From Xanthomonas hortorum (GTDB taxonomy: Bacteria; Pseudomonadota; Gammaproteobacteria; Xanthomonadales; Xanthomonadaceae): 64,000 bases of DNA. A program made the translations under genes and the position numbers. Shown here piece after piece: positions 29,218 to 39,566 of this stretch (positions are counted from its first letter, which is position 1; each line of letters starts with the position of its first letter). The notes below the pieces were generated by a model. That model saw only the letters and a program-made list of their open reading frames with translations, did not search any database and was not told the DNA's origin. The stretch is taken from assembly GCF_024339125.1 (NCBI RefSeq), contig NZ_CP101417.1, forward strand, positions 4,537,001-4,601,000. Reading direction: 5' to 3'.

Positions 29218-31122
29218 ATGACCGTTGATACCGACAAGCAGACGCTTGGCTTCCAGACCGAGGTCAAGCAGCTGCTGCAGCTGATGATCCACTCGTTGTA
29301 CTCGAACAAGGAAATCTTCCTGCGCGAGCTGGTGTCCAATGCCGCCGACGCCGCCGACAAGCTGCGTTTCGAAGCACTGGTGAAGCCGGAACTGCTGGAA
29401 GGCGGCGGCGAGTTGCGCATTCGCGTGGACTACGACAAGGACGCGCGCACCGTCACCATCGACGACAACGGCATCGGCATGAGCCGCGAAGATGCGGTCT
29501 CGCATCTGGGCACGATCGCCAAGTCCGGCACTGCCGACTTCCTTAAGCACCTGAGCGGCGACCAGAAGAAGGACGCCAACCTGATCGGCCAGTTCGGCGT
29601 GGGGTTCTATAGCGCCTTCATCGTCGCCGACCAGGTCGACGTGTATTCGCGCCGCGCCGGCCTGCCCGCCAACGAAGGCGTGCATTGGTCCTCGCGTGGC
29701 GAAGGCGAGTTCGAAATCGCCAGCATCGACAAGCCCGAGCGCGGCACCCGCATCGTGCTGCAGCTGAAAGAAGGCGAAGACAGCTTTGCCGACGGCTGGA
29801 CGCTGCGCGGCATCCTCAAGAAGTATTCCGACCATATCGGCCTGCCGATCGAAATGCGCAAGGAACATCACGGCGAAGACGCCGATGCGCCGGCAGAGCC
29901 GGAGTGGGAAGCGGTCAACCGCGCCAGCGCGCTGTGGACGCGCCCCAAGAGCGAGATCAGCGAGCAGGAATATCAGGAGTTCTACAAGCACGTTGCGCAC
30001 GATGCGGGCAACCCGCTGGCGTGGAGCCATAACAAGGTCGAGGGCAAGCTGGATTACACCTCGCTGCTGTTCGTGCCCGGCCGCGCACCGTTCGACCTGT
30101 ATCACCGCGATTCGGCCAAGGGCCTGAAGCTGTACGTGCAGCGTGTGTTCGTGCTGGATCAGGCCGAGCAGTTCCTGCCGCTGTACCTGCGTTTCATCAA
30201 GGGCGTGGTGGATTCGTCCGACCTGTCGCTCAATGTGTCGCGCGAGATCCTGCAATCGGGCCCGGTGGTGGATTCGATGAAGTCCGCGCTGACCAAGCGT
30301 GCGCTGGACATGCTGGAAAAACTGGCCAAGGACAAGCCCGAGGACTATGTGACGTTCTGGCGCAACTTCGGCCAGGCGTTGAAGGAAGGCCCGGCCGAAG
30401 ATTATGCCAACCGCGAGAAGATCGCCGGCCTGCTGCGCTTCTCTTCCACGCACGACACCACCGGCGCGCAGAGCGTGGGCCTGGCCGATTATGTCGGTCG
30501 CCTGACCGAAGGCCAGGACAAGCTGTACTACCTCACTGGCGAAAGCTATGCGCAGATCAAGGACAGCCCGCATCTGGAAGTGTTCCGCAAGAAGGGCATC
30601 GAAGTGCTGCTGCTCACCGACCGCATCGACGAATGGTTGATGAGCTACCTCACCGAGTTCGACGGCAAGTCGTTCGTGGACGTGGCACGCGGCGACCTGG
30701 ACCTGGGCAAGCTGGATTCGGAAGAAGACAAGAAGGCGCAGGAAGAAGTCGCCAAATCCAAGGAAGGCCTGGCCTCGCGCATCAAGGCCGCCCTCGGCGA
30801 CGACGTGGCCGAAGTACGCGTCTCGCACCGCCTGACCGACTCCCCCGCCATCCTCGCCATCGGCCAGGGCGACCTGGGCCTGCAGATGCGCCAGCTGCTG
30901 GAAGCCAGCGGCCAGGCCGTGCCGGAAACCAAGCCGGTATTCGAATTCAACCCGGCCCACCCGCTGATCGAAAAGCTGGATGCGGAGCAGGATATGGACT
31001 GCTTCGGTGACCTGAGCCGCGTCTTGTTCGACCAGGCTGCGTTGGCGGCGGGCGATAGCCTCAAGGATCCGGCTGGGTATGTGAAGCGGTTGAATAAGTT
31101 GTTGTTGGAGTTGTCTGCCTAA
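29218..31122 (+). CDS. htpG: Molecular chaperone HtpG (Hsp90)
   Basis: A protein of 634 residues, full length for bacterial Hsp90. The N-terminal GHKL ATPase is shown by [28 protein letters not shown] and [11 protein letters not shown]. The middle domain carries [10 protein letters not shown] and [16 protein letters not shown], followed by the dimerisation domain. It is a cytosolic ATP-dependent chaperone. A sigma-32-like promoter precedes it and a strong hairpin follows. Confidence 0.97.
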   Translation: MTVDTDKQTLGFQTEVKQLLQLMIHSLYSNKEIFLRELVSNAADAADKLRFEALVKPELLEGGGELRIRVDYDKDARTVTIDDNGIGMSREDAVSHLGTIAKSGTADFLKHLSGDQKKDANLIGQFGVGFYSAFIVADQVDVYSRRAGLPANEGVHWSSRGEGEFEIASIDKPERGTRIVLQLKEGEDSFADGWTLRGILKKYSDHIGLPIEMRKEHHGEDADAPAEPEWEAVNRASALWTRPKSEISEQEYQEFYKHVAHDAGNPLAWSHNKVEGKLDYTSLLFVPGRAPFDLYHRDSAKGLKLYVQRVFVLDQAEQFLPLYLRFIKGVVDSSDLSLNVSREILQSGPVVDSMKSALTKRALDMLEKLAKDKPEDYVTFWRNFGQALKEGPAEDYANREKIAGLLRFSSTHDTTGAQSVGLADYVGRLTEGQDKLYYLTGESYAQIKDSPHLEVFRKKGIEVLLLTDRIDEWLMSYLTEFDGKSFVDVARGDLDLGKLDSEEDKKAQEEVAKSKEGLASRIKAALGDDVAEVRVSHRLTDSPAILAIGQGDLGLQMRQLLEASGQAVPETKPVFEFNPAHPLIEKLDAEQDMDCFGDLSRVLFDQAALAAGDSLKDPAGYVKRLNKLLLELSA

Positions 31123-31148
31123 ATCCGTTGTGGCGGTGGGGTAAACAC

Positions 31149-31178
31149 ACAAAGACCGGCGTCATCGCCGGTCTTTGT
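31149..31178 (+). terminator. htpG rho-independent terminator
   Basis: ACAAAGACCGGC and its complement form a 12-bp stem around a 6-base loop, followed by ATTTG, 27 bases after the htpG stop. Confidence 0.75.
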
Positions 31179-31425
31179 ATTTGAGTGTCTACAGCAATCT
31201 CCATAGCAAAGGGCGTCCTCCCGCGCCAATCCTTATCAGAACTGAGCCTCGTCACTGAGCGGGGCAGTTTCGACAAGCCGCTGCTATTCGGGCGCCAAGC
31301 GCTGGACGCCATGGTGATGAAGGCGTAGGCTCGCACGCGACTGCATGGATGTAGCGTCAAACAGGAAGTGCTCCCGTCGGCCAAGCCGACAGGAGATCTA
31401 AAGGCTCATATCAAAGGAAGATTGC

Positions 31426-34400
31426 ATGGACAGCGTTTCTCAGGAAACTGATTCTGCATTACGTTCGTCGCACACACGTCTTTGCAAAGTGCCGACTGTG
31501 CTGCTCAGAGTTGTACTTTGCACAGCTACCTATATTGCATCAGCTCCTATCGAGCCAGTCTTGGCACAGGCGTTGCCGCCTGCTGAATTTTGCGTATCGG
31601 GAGGATGCTATCCGACGCAAGTGGAGGCACTGGCGGCGTTGGCGGCCAGCACGCGATATGCCGGCGTCGGACAGTATCTCCAACACACATTCACCTCTGT
31701 GACCAATCCGCTTACGGGGCAGCTTTCGCTACGTTACGACGTTCTGGATCGTCCAGCGAAACAAATTGCCGATCCGATTTATACGGTTGACATGGGTGTC
31801 CACGGCCAGGGTAATCCAGGCTGTGCCGCGCCGCAGGATCCAAATTATTCGACATATTGCACGAACGAGGGCGAACTGATTAGCGCTGCGTTAGCGCATC
31901 TTCGCACTCGCATCAAAAGTGGATGCAGCCTCGACCTCGGAAAAACAACCCGCGACTACAACACCACCAACCTCGGCTTGAGCGGGAATGCCATCCGCTA
32001 CGGTCAAAAAGACTTTAGCAGCGAGACCACTTGCACCGCATCCAATGGCACGGTGACGAAGGGAAAGCTCAATTGGTCGATCTACAAGAGACGCCTGATT
32101 TCGTGTGAATCCGGACTTTCCCCCAACTTCGGCGGCGGCTGGACCGAGAGCGAGCTTCCGCAAACGCTGATGTGCGGATCGAGCGCGGATTTCTCGTTCA
32201 TGTCCGCCAGAGCGGGCCAGATATCGAGTTGCTCCACCGCAAACCCCTGTCACCCCACCACTGGCGACAAGACGCGGACCGAAACCGACTTCATGTTCGC
32301 GGGGAGACCCTTTTCCAGGTACTACCACTCACTCGCTCAATTCCGCGACCGCGACAACCCTTTTGCGGTTGGCTGGTCGCATAGCTATAGCGACTATCTG
32401 GTCTCAACAGACACGTACTCCCCCGTCTTGATCGATGCGGAGGGGAACTACGAAAACTTCGTCAAAGTAGATGGAAACATCTATCGAGGAGCAAACTCGA
32501 ATCGCATTATGATTTATCTGAATACGCCAGAGGCGCAGTATCGCCTCTTTGAGGCTTCTGGTGAGATTCGGGACTTCAACCGCGACGGTGCGCTGCTATC
32601 CGTACGAAATCCGGCAACCCCCTCTAATGACGTCACACTCTCTTACATCGAAGAACAATTGACATCGGCGACCGACGCGTCCGGCAGAAAGATCCAATTC
32701 AACTACGCACTTGATCGCCTACGATCCATCACACTTCCCGATGGAAGCCTGATCAGTTATGACTATGATCGCGACTCAAATCTTACCGCAGCAGATTATG
32801 GCGAAGGCAGCATAAAGCGCTATCACTATCACGAGCAAGGTCTTGCCGACCCTAAATTGATACATCACCTCACCGGCATCACATCGGAAGATGGGCGTCG
32901 CTACGGCACGTTCAATTACGAGCCCAATGGCCGCGTCATTGGTAGTGCTTTGGAGTCCGGAAGCGAACAGGTGGACGCCGTCTCGCTTAGCTACGATAGC
33001 TCAACGACAACAAGCGTGACCTATGCACTTGGCGAAAAGAAGATATTCAGTGCAGGATCCGGCCTGTATCGATCGCTGGAGAACCTCGCCAGTGAAGCTG
33101 GAAACGACAAAAATACTTACCTAGCCGACGGACGCTTGCAATCGAAAACCGATCGCGCGGGAACCGTCACGAAGTACGAGTACCAGCCGACATATCTATC
33201 CGCAATCGTCAAGGCTGCGGGTACTGCACAGCAACAACGCGAGGAGTTCGTTCGCGATGTCGCCAAAAACACACTGCTCGAACACAGGATTTACGACCCC
33301 AAAGGCAAGTTACGCCAGTCCACCGTTCTTACCTACAATGGACGTGGCCAGCAAATTGCCCGGACACAAACAGACGCTGTCACCGGTGTAGTGAGAACCT
33401 CACGCAATGAATACTGCGAACAAGCAGCTCTCGATGCGGGTAGCTGCCCCATCCTGGGGCTAATCACACTGTCCGATGGTGCGCGTATGGATGTACCGGA
33501 TACGACTGCCTACACCTACTACGGAAGCGACGATAGTTCGTGCGCTGGAGCGCCCACAACCTGCCCGCACCGCAAAGGCGATCTTTGGAAAGCCACCAAT
33601 GCACTTGGACAGGTGACTGAGTATCTCGCCTACGATGGCGCAGGTCGTCCGCTTTCCATCAAAGATGCAAACGGCAACATCACCGACTACAGCTACCACC
33701 GTCGCGGCTGGCTGACCGCGACCAAAGTGCGCGGAGCCGATCCAGCGAGCGACCTGGACGACCGTATCACACGCATCGATTACTGGCCCACGGGCCTGAT
33801 CAAGCAAGTCACGCAACCTGACGGCGGATTCACTACCTTCACATATGACGGTGCGCATCGCCTGACCGATGTCGCCGACAATGCCGGTAACACGGTGCAT
33901 TACACCTTGGATAACGCCGGCAACCAGATCAAGGAAGACACCCGAGATGTCGCCGGAACGCTGAAGCGTACGTTATCACGCGTCTACAACCAGCTTGGAC
34001 AACTCAAGACGCAGGCAACGGCTGCAAGTGATCCGACCGATTTCGCTTACGATGCAAAAGGCAACACCGTCGCAGTGAATGACGCGTTGGGTACCGCCAC
34101 GCTGAGCGAGTATGACCCGCTGAACAGGCTCGCACGCAGCTTGCAGGACGCCAGCGGCATCAAGGCCGAAACCAAATTTACTTACGACTACCAAGGCAAC
34201 CTGGCCAAGGTCAGCGATCCAAAGGGATTGGGCACCACGTACGAGTACAACGGGTTTGGCGACCTGACAAAACTGGCCAGTCCAGATACCGGCGTCACCG
34301 CTTACACCTACGACAGCGCCGGCAACCGCGCCACTCAGACCGATGCGCGTGGGGTTATCACGACTTACGGCTATGACGCGCTCAATCGCCTCACCAAGCT

Positions 34401-36222
34401 GACCTATCCAAAGCCAACCGACGGCCTGGATATCAGTTACGCCTACGACGTTGTGCCGACGGTCTGTGCGGCCGGCGAAGCGTTTGTTGTCGGCCGCCTG
34501 TCGCGCATGAGCGATGCCAGTGGCACCACCGAATATTGCTACAACGCGTTTGGCGATGTTACCCGCAAGGTGCAGACCAGCAACGGCAAAGTACTAGTGC
34601 TGCGTTACGACTACACGGTCGGAGGGCAGCTGCGGCGCATGACCTATCCGGATGGCGCGGTGGTCGATTACCTGCGCAACGCGCAAGGCCAGACCACCGA
34701 AGTTGGCGTTACCTCGGCCGGTGGCAGCCGCCAGGTACTGCTGAGCAACGCCAGCTACTATCCGTTCGGCCCGGCCGCCGGCTGGACCTACGGCAATGGC
34801 CGCACCCTCGCCCGCCAGTACGATCTGGACTATCGCCCACAGGCTATCCGGGACACCCGCCCGGGCGGACTGGAAGTGGGCTTCGGCTTCGATCCTGTCG
34901 GCAATCTCACCGCGCTCACCCCAGCAGGCAATCCCACACCAGAGATCGGCCTGGGCTACGACACCCTTGGCCGCCTCACCGCCCTCACGGACGGTACCAC
35001 TGGAACAGTCATCGACGGCTATAGCTATGACGCCACCGGCAATCGCCTCAGCGCCAAGTTCGGCGGCGTGACACAGGTCTACACCTATCCGGCGACCAAT
35101 CATCGCCTGAGTGCGGTAGCAAGCGTGGCGCGCACTTACGACAAAGCGGGAAATACGCTGACGATCGGCGGCAAAGCGAGGGAGTTCTCCTACGATGCAT
35201 CCGGCCGCATGAGCATGGCCAAGCGTGCAGGCGCGCTGGTGATGAACTACCGCTACAACGGCCGTGGCGAGCAGGTGCGCCGCTTCCTCGGCACCACCAA
35301 TACCTACACGCTCTATGACGAAGCCGGCCATTGGCTAGGCGACTACGACAGCAACGGCGCGCCCAAGCAACAGGCGATCTGGCTGGACGATCTACCGGTC
35401 GGCCTGCTGGCCAATGCCAACACGCTGCACTACATCGAACCCGACCACCTGGGCAGCCCACGCGTGGTGATCGACCCAACCCGCGATGTGGCCGTGTGGA
35501 CGTGGAGCTTGAAGGGCGAAGCCTTCGGTAACACCGCACCGAATCAGGATCCTGATGGAGATGGTGCAGCGCTGGTGTTGGATATGCGCTTTCCGGGGCA
35601 GCGGTACGACGCAGCGAGTGGGTTGAGTCAGAACTATTTCCGGGACTACGAGGCGGCTACGGGGCGGTATGGGCAGAGCGATCCGATTGGACTAGAAGGT
35701 GGATTGAGTTCCTACGCCTATGTCAGCTCTAGACCTCTAAGCAGCGTAGATCATAACGGGCTGCAAGCTATTCCTCTTCCTATGCCGCTTCCCATCGGAC
35801 CTCCAGGATTCGGAGAAGGAGAAAATGGCATGGATGACTTTGGCGGCCCCCGTCTACCGGAGCCGACCGCAGCAGGAGTGCTTGGCGGACTTTATCAAAT
35901 CTCCAAAACAACACCTGGTTTTTCCTTGCTTGATCAGTCGCTCACAATAGCCAATGCGCTATGCCCTGAAAACAATGACGAGCTCTGCGAAAAAGCAAAG
36001 ACAGACGCACGAAACGCCTACTTTAAATTGATCACAAAAAGAATCCCTCAATTCCAAACCGGTGGGACCAGAGGTCGCGACCCCGGCCACTTACAGGCAA
36101 TCACTCAATTGCAAGCGCGCCTACGCGACGCCCTAAGAAGGGTGCGAATGTACTGCAAGCCATTACCAGCCGAGTATGGCGAATGGGAACGTGTCGCCAA
36201 CTTAAACGCACCAGGCTTTTAA
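31426..36222 (+). CDS. Secreted RHS-repeat polymorphic toxin with unassigned C-terminal toxin
   Basis: A protein of 1598 residues. The N-terminus has an extended signal region ending AQA near residue 49. A cysteine-rich N-terminal part is followed by a DUF6531-like TDFMFAGRPFSRYYHS segment (about residue 285), then a long array of RHS/YD repeats (YDYDRDSN, YTYDSAGNRATQTD, GYDALNRL). The core ends with YGQSDPIGLEGG and VDHNGLQ near residue 1446. The last 150 residues are the variable toxin, with GGTRGRDPGHLQAIT and RRVRMYCKPLPAEYGEW but no family I can name. AAGGAAG lies six bases before the start. The next gene is the likely immunity gene. The tip is less GC-rich than the core. Confidence 0.88.
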   Translation: MDSVSQETDSALRSSHTRLCKVPTVLLRVVLCTATYIASAPIEPVLAQALPPAEFCVSGGCYPTQVEALAALAASTRYAGVGQYLQHTFTSVTNPLTGQLSLRYDVLDRPAKQIADPIYTVDMGVHGQGNPGCAAPQDPNYSTYCTNEGELISAALAHLRTRIKSGCSLDLGKTTRDYNTTNLGLSGNAIRYGQKDFSSETTCTASNGTVTKGKLNWSIYKRRLISCESGLSPNFGGGWTESELPQTLMCGSSADFSFMSARAGQISSCSTANPCHPTTGDKTRTETDFMFAGRPFSRYYHSLAQFRDRDNPFAVGWSHSYSDYLVSTDTYSPVLIDAEGNYENFVKVDGNIYRGANSNRIMIYLNTPEAQYRLFEASGEIRDFNRDGALLSVRNPATPSNDVTLSYIEEQLTSATDASGRKIQFNYALDRLRSITLPDGSLISYDYDRDSNLTAADYGEGSIKRYHYHEQGLADPKLIHHLTGITSEDGRRYGTFNYEPNGRVIGSALESGSEQVDAVSLSYDSSTTTSVTYALGEKKIFSAGSGLYRSLENLASEAGNDKNTYLADGRLQSKTDRAGTVTKYEYQPTYLSAIVKAAGTAQQQREEFVRDVAKNTLLEHRIYDPKGKLRQSTVLTYNGRGQQIARTQTDAVTGVVRTSRNEYCEQAALDAGSCPILGLITLSDGARMDVPDTTAYTYYGSDDSSCAGAPTTCPHRKGDLWKATNALGQVTEYLAYDGAGRPLSIKDANGNITDYSYHRRGWLTATKVRGADPASDLDDRITRIDYWPTGLIKQVTQPDGGFTTFTYDGAHRLTDVADNAGNTVHYTLDNAGNQIKEDTRDVAGTLKRTLSRVYNQLGQLKTQATAASDPTDFAYDAKGNTVAVNDALGTATLSEYDPLNRLARSLQDASGIKAETKFTYDYQGNLAKVSDPKGLGTTYEYNGFGDLTKLASPDTGVTAYTYDSAGNRATQTDARGVITTYGYDALNRLTKLTYPKPTDGLDISYAYDVVPTVCAAGEAFVVGRLSRMSDASGTTEYCYNAFGDVTRKVQTSNGKVLVLRYDYTVGGQLRRMTYPDGAVVDYLRNAQGQTTEVGVTSAGGSRQVLLSNASYYPFGPAAGWTYGNGRTLARQYDLDYRPQAIRDTRPGGLEVGFGFDPVGNLTALTPAGNPTPEIGLGYDTLGRLTALTDGTTGTVIDGYSYDATGNRLSAKFGGVTQVYTYPATNHRLSAVASVARTYDKAGNTLTIGGKAREFSYDASGRMSMAKRAGALVMNYRYNGRGEQVRRFLGTTNTYTLYDEAGHWLGDYDSNGAPKQQAIWLDDLPVGLLANANTLHYIEPDHLGSPRVVIDPTRDVAVWTWSLKGEAFGNTAPNQDPDGDGAALVLDMRFPGQRYDAASGLSQNYFRDYEAATGRYGQSDPIGLEGGLSSYAYVSSRPLSSVDHNGLQAIPLPMPLPIGPPGFGEGENGMDDFGGPRLPEPTAAGVLGGLYQISKTTPGFSLLDQSLTIANALCPENNDELCEKAKTDARNAYFKLITKRIPQFQTGGTRGRDPGHLQAITQLQARLRDALRRVRMYCKPLPAEYGEWERVANLNAPGF
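35242..35691 (+). repeat. RHS-core direct repeat, copy 1 (450 bp)
   Basis: This codes for the last conserved part of the RHS core, from MNYRYNGRGEQVRR to YGQSDPIG. It is colinear without indels and nearly identical to 39792-40241. Confidence 0.85.
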
Positions 36223-36227
36223 AAATC

Positions 36228-36596
36228 ATGAAATCTAATGAAATCCAACGCTGGGCTCAGACTTACATTGAGGCACAGAAGCGCCATATCACCAATGCCG
36301 AAGATCCACTTTGGTGGGCTGTAGACCTATTTTTCGAACTAATGGAATCGAAGCCAGAAGCCTGTTGGGAAGCCCTTGTGGAAATAAGCCGACGCAATCC
36401 ACCGGAAGGCGTCATCAGTATTGCGGGCGCTGGACCGCTTGAAGATTTAATTGACTCGCATGGCAATCGCTTTATCGATCAAATAGAAGTTGAAGCTGAG
36501 CAAAATCCGGTTTTCAGGAAGATGCTTGACGCAGTTTGGGAAAGTAGCGACAACACAACCTGGTCAAGAATTATGGAGATCAGATCCCAGAAATGA
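36228..36596 (+). CDS. DUF6869-type protein, probable immunity to the RHS tip
   Basis: A protein of 122 residues without a signal peptide. The AGPLEDLIDSHG, FIDQIEVEAEQNP and FRKMLDAVW segments match what I recall of DUF6869. It starts five bases after the RHS stop and is AT-rich like the toxin tip, as expected for a cognate immunity gene. A cytoplasmic location implies the toxin acts in the cytoplasm. The immunity function is inferred from position. Confidence 0.7.
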   Translation: MKSNEIQRWAQTYIEAQKRHITNAEDPLWWAVDLFFELMESKPEACWEALVEISRRNPPEGVISIAGAGPLEDLIDSHGNRFIDQIEVEAEQNPVFRKMLDAVWESSDNTTWSRIMEIRSQK

Positions 36597-36608
36597 TAAT
36601 TGATCTAA

Positions 36609-37767
36609 GGATGGTCTGATCAACGGCATCGGAGGATGAGCCTAACCACATCGACCAGGCTGACGGCGCTCAGATCCTCGATTTTTTTGCCGTTTCCGGC
36701 GCGTTTGCAGGGTGTTGCCCGGGTTACAGGCGCACGTTCCCCATCGTCGGCAGTAACTGCTTTCGCTTCATCCACAGGTTCGATAGCGCAAACAAGGTCA
36801 GCACCTGCGCGGTGTTCTTGGCCAGGCCGCGATAGCGGACCTTGGTGTAGCCGAACTGGCGCTTGATCACCCGGAATGGATGCTCCACCTTCGCGCGCAC
36901 ACTGGCCTTGAAGTGTTCCCAACGTCTTTCCCGAGCACGCTCGCGTTTGTTGCCGAGGGCTTGCATCGTCGAGGGCCTGGCGGCGATGAAGAATGCAGCC
37001 TTGCAGGCCTGCAGTTCTTCGCGTTTGTCCGCACCGGTGTAGCCGCTATCGCCGAACACGCTGTCTTCTTTGCCATGCAGCAACGTGTGCATCACCGTGA
37101 CATCGGCGACGTTGGCGGCTGTGCAATGGACGTGGTGCACCAACCCGGAAAATTCATCCACGCCGATGTGCGCCTTCATCCCGAAATACCACTGATTGCC
37201 CTTCTTGGTCTGATGCATCTCAGGGTCGCGCGCGTTGTCGGCATTCTTGGTCGAACTGGGCGCCGCGATCAGCGTCGCATCGACGATCGTGCCCGACCGC
37301 AGGCTCTGGCCCTTGCGCGCCAGATGCGCGTTGACCGCTTCCAGCATCCGCGCGGCAAGGCCATGGGTCTCCAGCAGGCGCCGAAAGTTGAGAATCGTGG
37401 TCTCGTCCGGAACGTTGTCCAAGCCACCGAGCTGGGCAAACCGCCGCAAGGTCGGGATCTCGTGCAGTGCTTCTTCCATCGCCGGATCGCTCAGCGCATA
37501 CCACTGCTGCAGCAGATGAATCCGCAACATCGTCGCCAGTGCGTACGGCTGCCGACCTGGCCGGCCCGATACCGGATAGTGCGGCGCGATCAGACCGAGC
37601 AGTTGCTGCCACGGAACCACCTGCTCCATCTCGGCCAGAAAGATCTCGCGCCGGGTCTGCTTGCGCTTGCCCAGGCCCTCAGCGTCACCGAACGTCAGTT
37701 GCATGGATCACTCCTCAACATCAGGCGGGTAGTGTCGCGTATCTGTGGTGCGTTGTTCAGAGGTTCC
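36609..37767 (-). mobile_element. IS5-group insertion sequence, copy 2
   Basis: 1159 bp and nearly identical to copy 1, including the GGATGGTCTGATC left end. Flanked on both sides by CTAA (36605-36608 and 37768-37771), a YTAR target duplication. Confidence 0.88.
36724..37704 (-). CDS. IS5-group transposase (copy 2)
   Basis: 326 residues, intact DDE domain. The only residue change I noticed relative to copy 1 is Asn for Ser near the C-terminus (MGNVRL). Confidence 0.9.
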   Translation of the reverse strand: MQLTFGDAEGLGKRKQTRREIFLAEMEQVVPWQQLLGLIAPHYPVSGRPGRQPYALATMLRIHLLQQWYALSDPAMEEALHEIPTLRRFAQLGGLDNVPDETTILNFRRLLETHGLAARMLEAVNAHLARKGQSLRSGTIVDATLIAAPSSTKNADNARDPEMHQTKKGNQWYFGMKAHIGVDEFSGLVHHVHCTAANVADVTVMHTLLHGKEDSVFGDSGYTGADKREELQACKAAFFIAARPSTMQALGNKRERARERRWEHFKASVRAKVEHPFRVIKRQFGYTKVRYRGLAKNTAQVLTLFALSNLWMKRKQLLPTMGNVRL

Positions 37768-37771
37768 CTAA

Positions 37772-38930
37772 GGAAGGTCTGAACAATGAGGCCTGAGAGT
37801 GCGGGATGTCGCATCGTTCCGGAGAGTCGCGTTTGGATCTTCGGATTTTTCGCAATTTCTGGAGCTTTCCTTGGGAATTCCCCGGGTTACAGGCGCACGC
37901 TCCCCATCGTCGGCAGTAACTGCTTTCGCTTCATCCACAGGTTCGATAGCGCAAACAAGGTCAGCACCTGCGCGGTGTTCTTGGCCAGGCCGCGATAGCG
38001 GACCTTGGTGTAGCCGAACTGGCGCTTGATCACCCGGAATGGATGCTCCACCTTCGCGCGCACACTGGCCTTGAAGTGTTCCCAACGTCTTTCCCGAGCA
38101 CGCTCGCGCTTGTTGCCGAGGGCTTGCATCGTCGAGGGCCTGGCGGCGATGAAGAATGCAGCCTTGCAGGCCTGCAGTTCTTCGCGTTTGTCCGCACCGG
38201 TGTAGCCGCTATCGCCGAACACGCTGTCTTCTTTGCCATGCAGCAACGTGTGCATCACCGTGACATCGGCGACGTTGGCGGCTGTGCAATGGACGTGGTG
38301 CACCAACCCGGAAAATTCATCCACGCCGATGTGCGCCTTCATCCCGAAATACCACTGATTGCCCTTCTTGGTCTGATGCATCTCAGGGTCGCGCGCGTTG
38401 TCGGCATTCTTGGTCGAACTGGGCGCCGCGATCAGCGTCGCATCGACGATCGTGCCCGACCGCAGGCTCTGGCCCTTACGCGCCAGATGCGCGTTGACCG
38501 CTTCCAGCATCCGCGCGGCAAGGCCATGGGTCTCCAGCAGGCGGCGAAAGTTGAGAATCGTGGTCTCGTCCGGAACGTTGTCCAAGCCACCGAGCTGGGC
38601 AAAGCGCCGCAAGGTCGGAATCTCGTGCAGCGCTTCTTCCATCGCCGGATCGCTCAGCGCATACCACTGCTGCAGCAGATGAATCCGCAACATCGTCGCC
38701 AGTGCGTACGGCTGCCGACCTGGCCGCCCCGACACGGGATAGTGCGGCGCGATCAGCCCGAGCAGTTGCTGCCACGGAACCACCTGCTCCATCTCGGCCA
38801 GAAAGATCTCCCGCCGGGTCTGCTTGCGCTTGCCCAGGCCCTCAGCGTCACCGAACGTCAGTTGCATGGATCACTCCTCAACATGAGGCGGGTAGTGTCG
38901 CGTATCTGTGGTGCGTTGTTCAGAGGTTCC
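37772..38930 (-). mobile_element. IS5-group insertion sequence, copy 3 (mosaic)
   Basis: 1159 bp, directly abutting copy 2 with a shared CTAA (37768-37771) and a further CTAA at 38931-38934. The left about 115 bp, starting GGAAGGTCTGAACAATG, is unlike copies 1 and 2, while the transposase body is almost the same. Extra silent changes cluster at about 38480-38820. Confidence 0.88.
37887..38867 (-). CDS. IS5-group transposase (copy 3)
   Basis: 326 residues with the same protein sequence as copy 1 as far as I can see, despite several synonymous nucleotide differences. Intact catalytic residues, so potentially active. Confidence 0.9.
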   Translation of the reverse strand: MQLTFGDAEGLGKRKQTRREIFLAEMEQVVPWQQLLGLIAPHYPVSGRPGRQPYALATMLRIHLLQQWYALSDPAMEEALHEIPTLRRFAQLGGLDNVPDETTILNFRRLLETHGLAARMLEAVNAHLARKGQSLRSGTIVDATLIAAPSSTKNADNARDPEMHQTKKGNQWYFGMKAHIGVDEFSGLVHHVHCTAANVADVTVMHTLLHGKEDSVFGDSGYTGADKREELQACKAAFFIAARPSTMQALGNKRERARERRWEHFKASVRAKVEHPFRVIKRQFGYTKVRYRGLAKNTAQVLTLFALSNLWMKRKQLLPTMGSVRL

Positions 38931-38987
38931 CTAAGGAATGTGCCCGCGGCCTACTAAGTCAAAATGCGGTGAAAATAAAGTGCAAAG

Positions 38988-39494
38988 ATGAATGAGATTC
39001 CAAGAAACGAAGCTGAACTTTAAGAAATCCTGCGAACTGCGGAAATATTCAAGGATGCTGCTGATTTTCAGTCCGCGCTTAAGACCTGCCAACAACTTTT
39101 GGATGAGCCATCAACCTGCTTAGCAGGACTGCGCGCCCGAGCTGACATATATGCCGACATGCGCGAGAGAAATCTGGAACTTGCCGACCTGGAATCTCTT
39201 GCCAATCTTGGCTCAGAGGAACCGGGCGACCACTATGAGTTGGGCATTGGCTTATGGCGCTCAGGCCGTTTTTCTGAAGCAGCGACAGCTTTTTCGGAAG
39301 CAATAACTCTTGGAAATAAATAGGATTTTGATTACTACACAAACTCATCTCGCATGCACTTAGTAGCAATTCTGCTTAAATTAAAGAGATACGATGAAGC
39401 ATCAAGAGAGTGCTTATTAATACCTGATAATTACTTCTCCTACCTACCTAGCGGAATGATGACAAAAGAGCAGTTAATGAAAATTCTAACGTAG
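38988..39494 (+). pseudogene. TPR-like immunity gene broken by two nonsense codons
   Basis: One continuous frame from ATG 38988 to a TAG at 39492 is interrupted only by TAA after residue 11 and TAG after NEAITLGNK-like residues (near 39322). The encoded protein of about 168 residues has TPR-like helices (FQSALKTCQQLLDEP, ALRARADIYADM, YELGIGLWRSGRFSEAATAFSEA, LLKLKRYDEASREC). Small TPR proteins of this kind are common immunity genes beside RHS toxins. Its own toxin tip appears to be gone. Confidence 0.65.
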
Positions 39495-39566
39495 CCAATT
39501 AATTTAATTTAATTAATATACCGTCCGTCACCAGACATCCGCCTCACCTAACTAAGCAGGCAAAAG

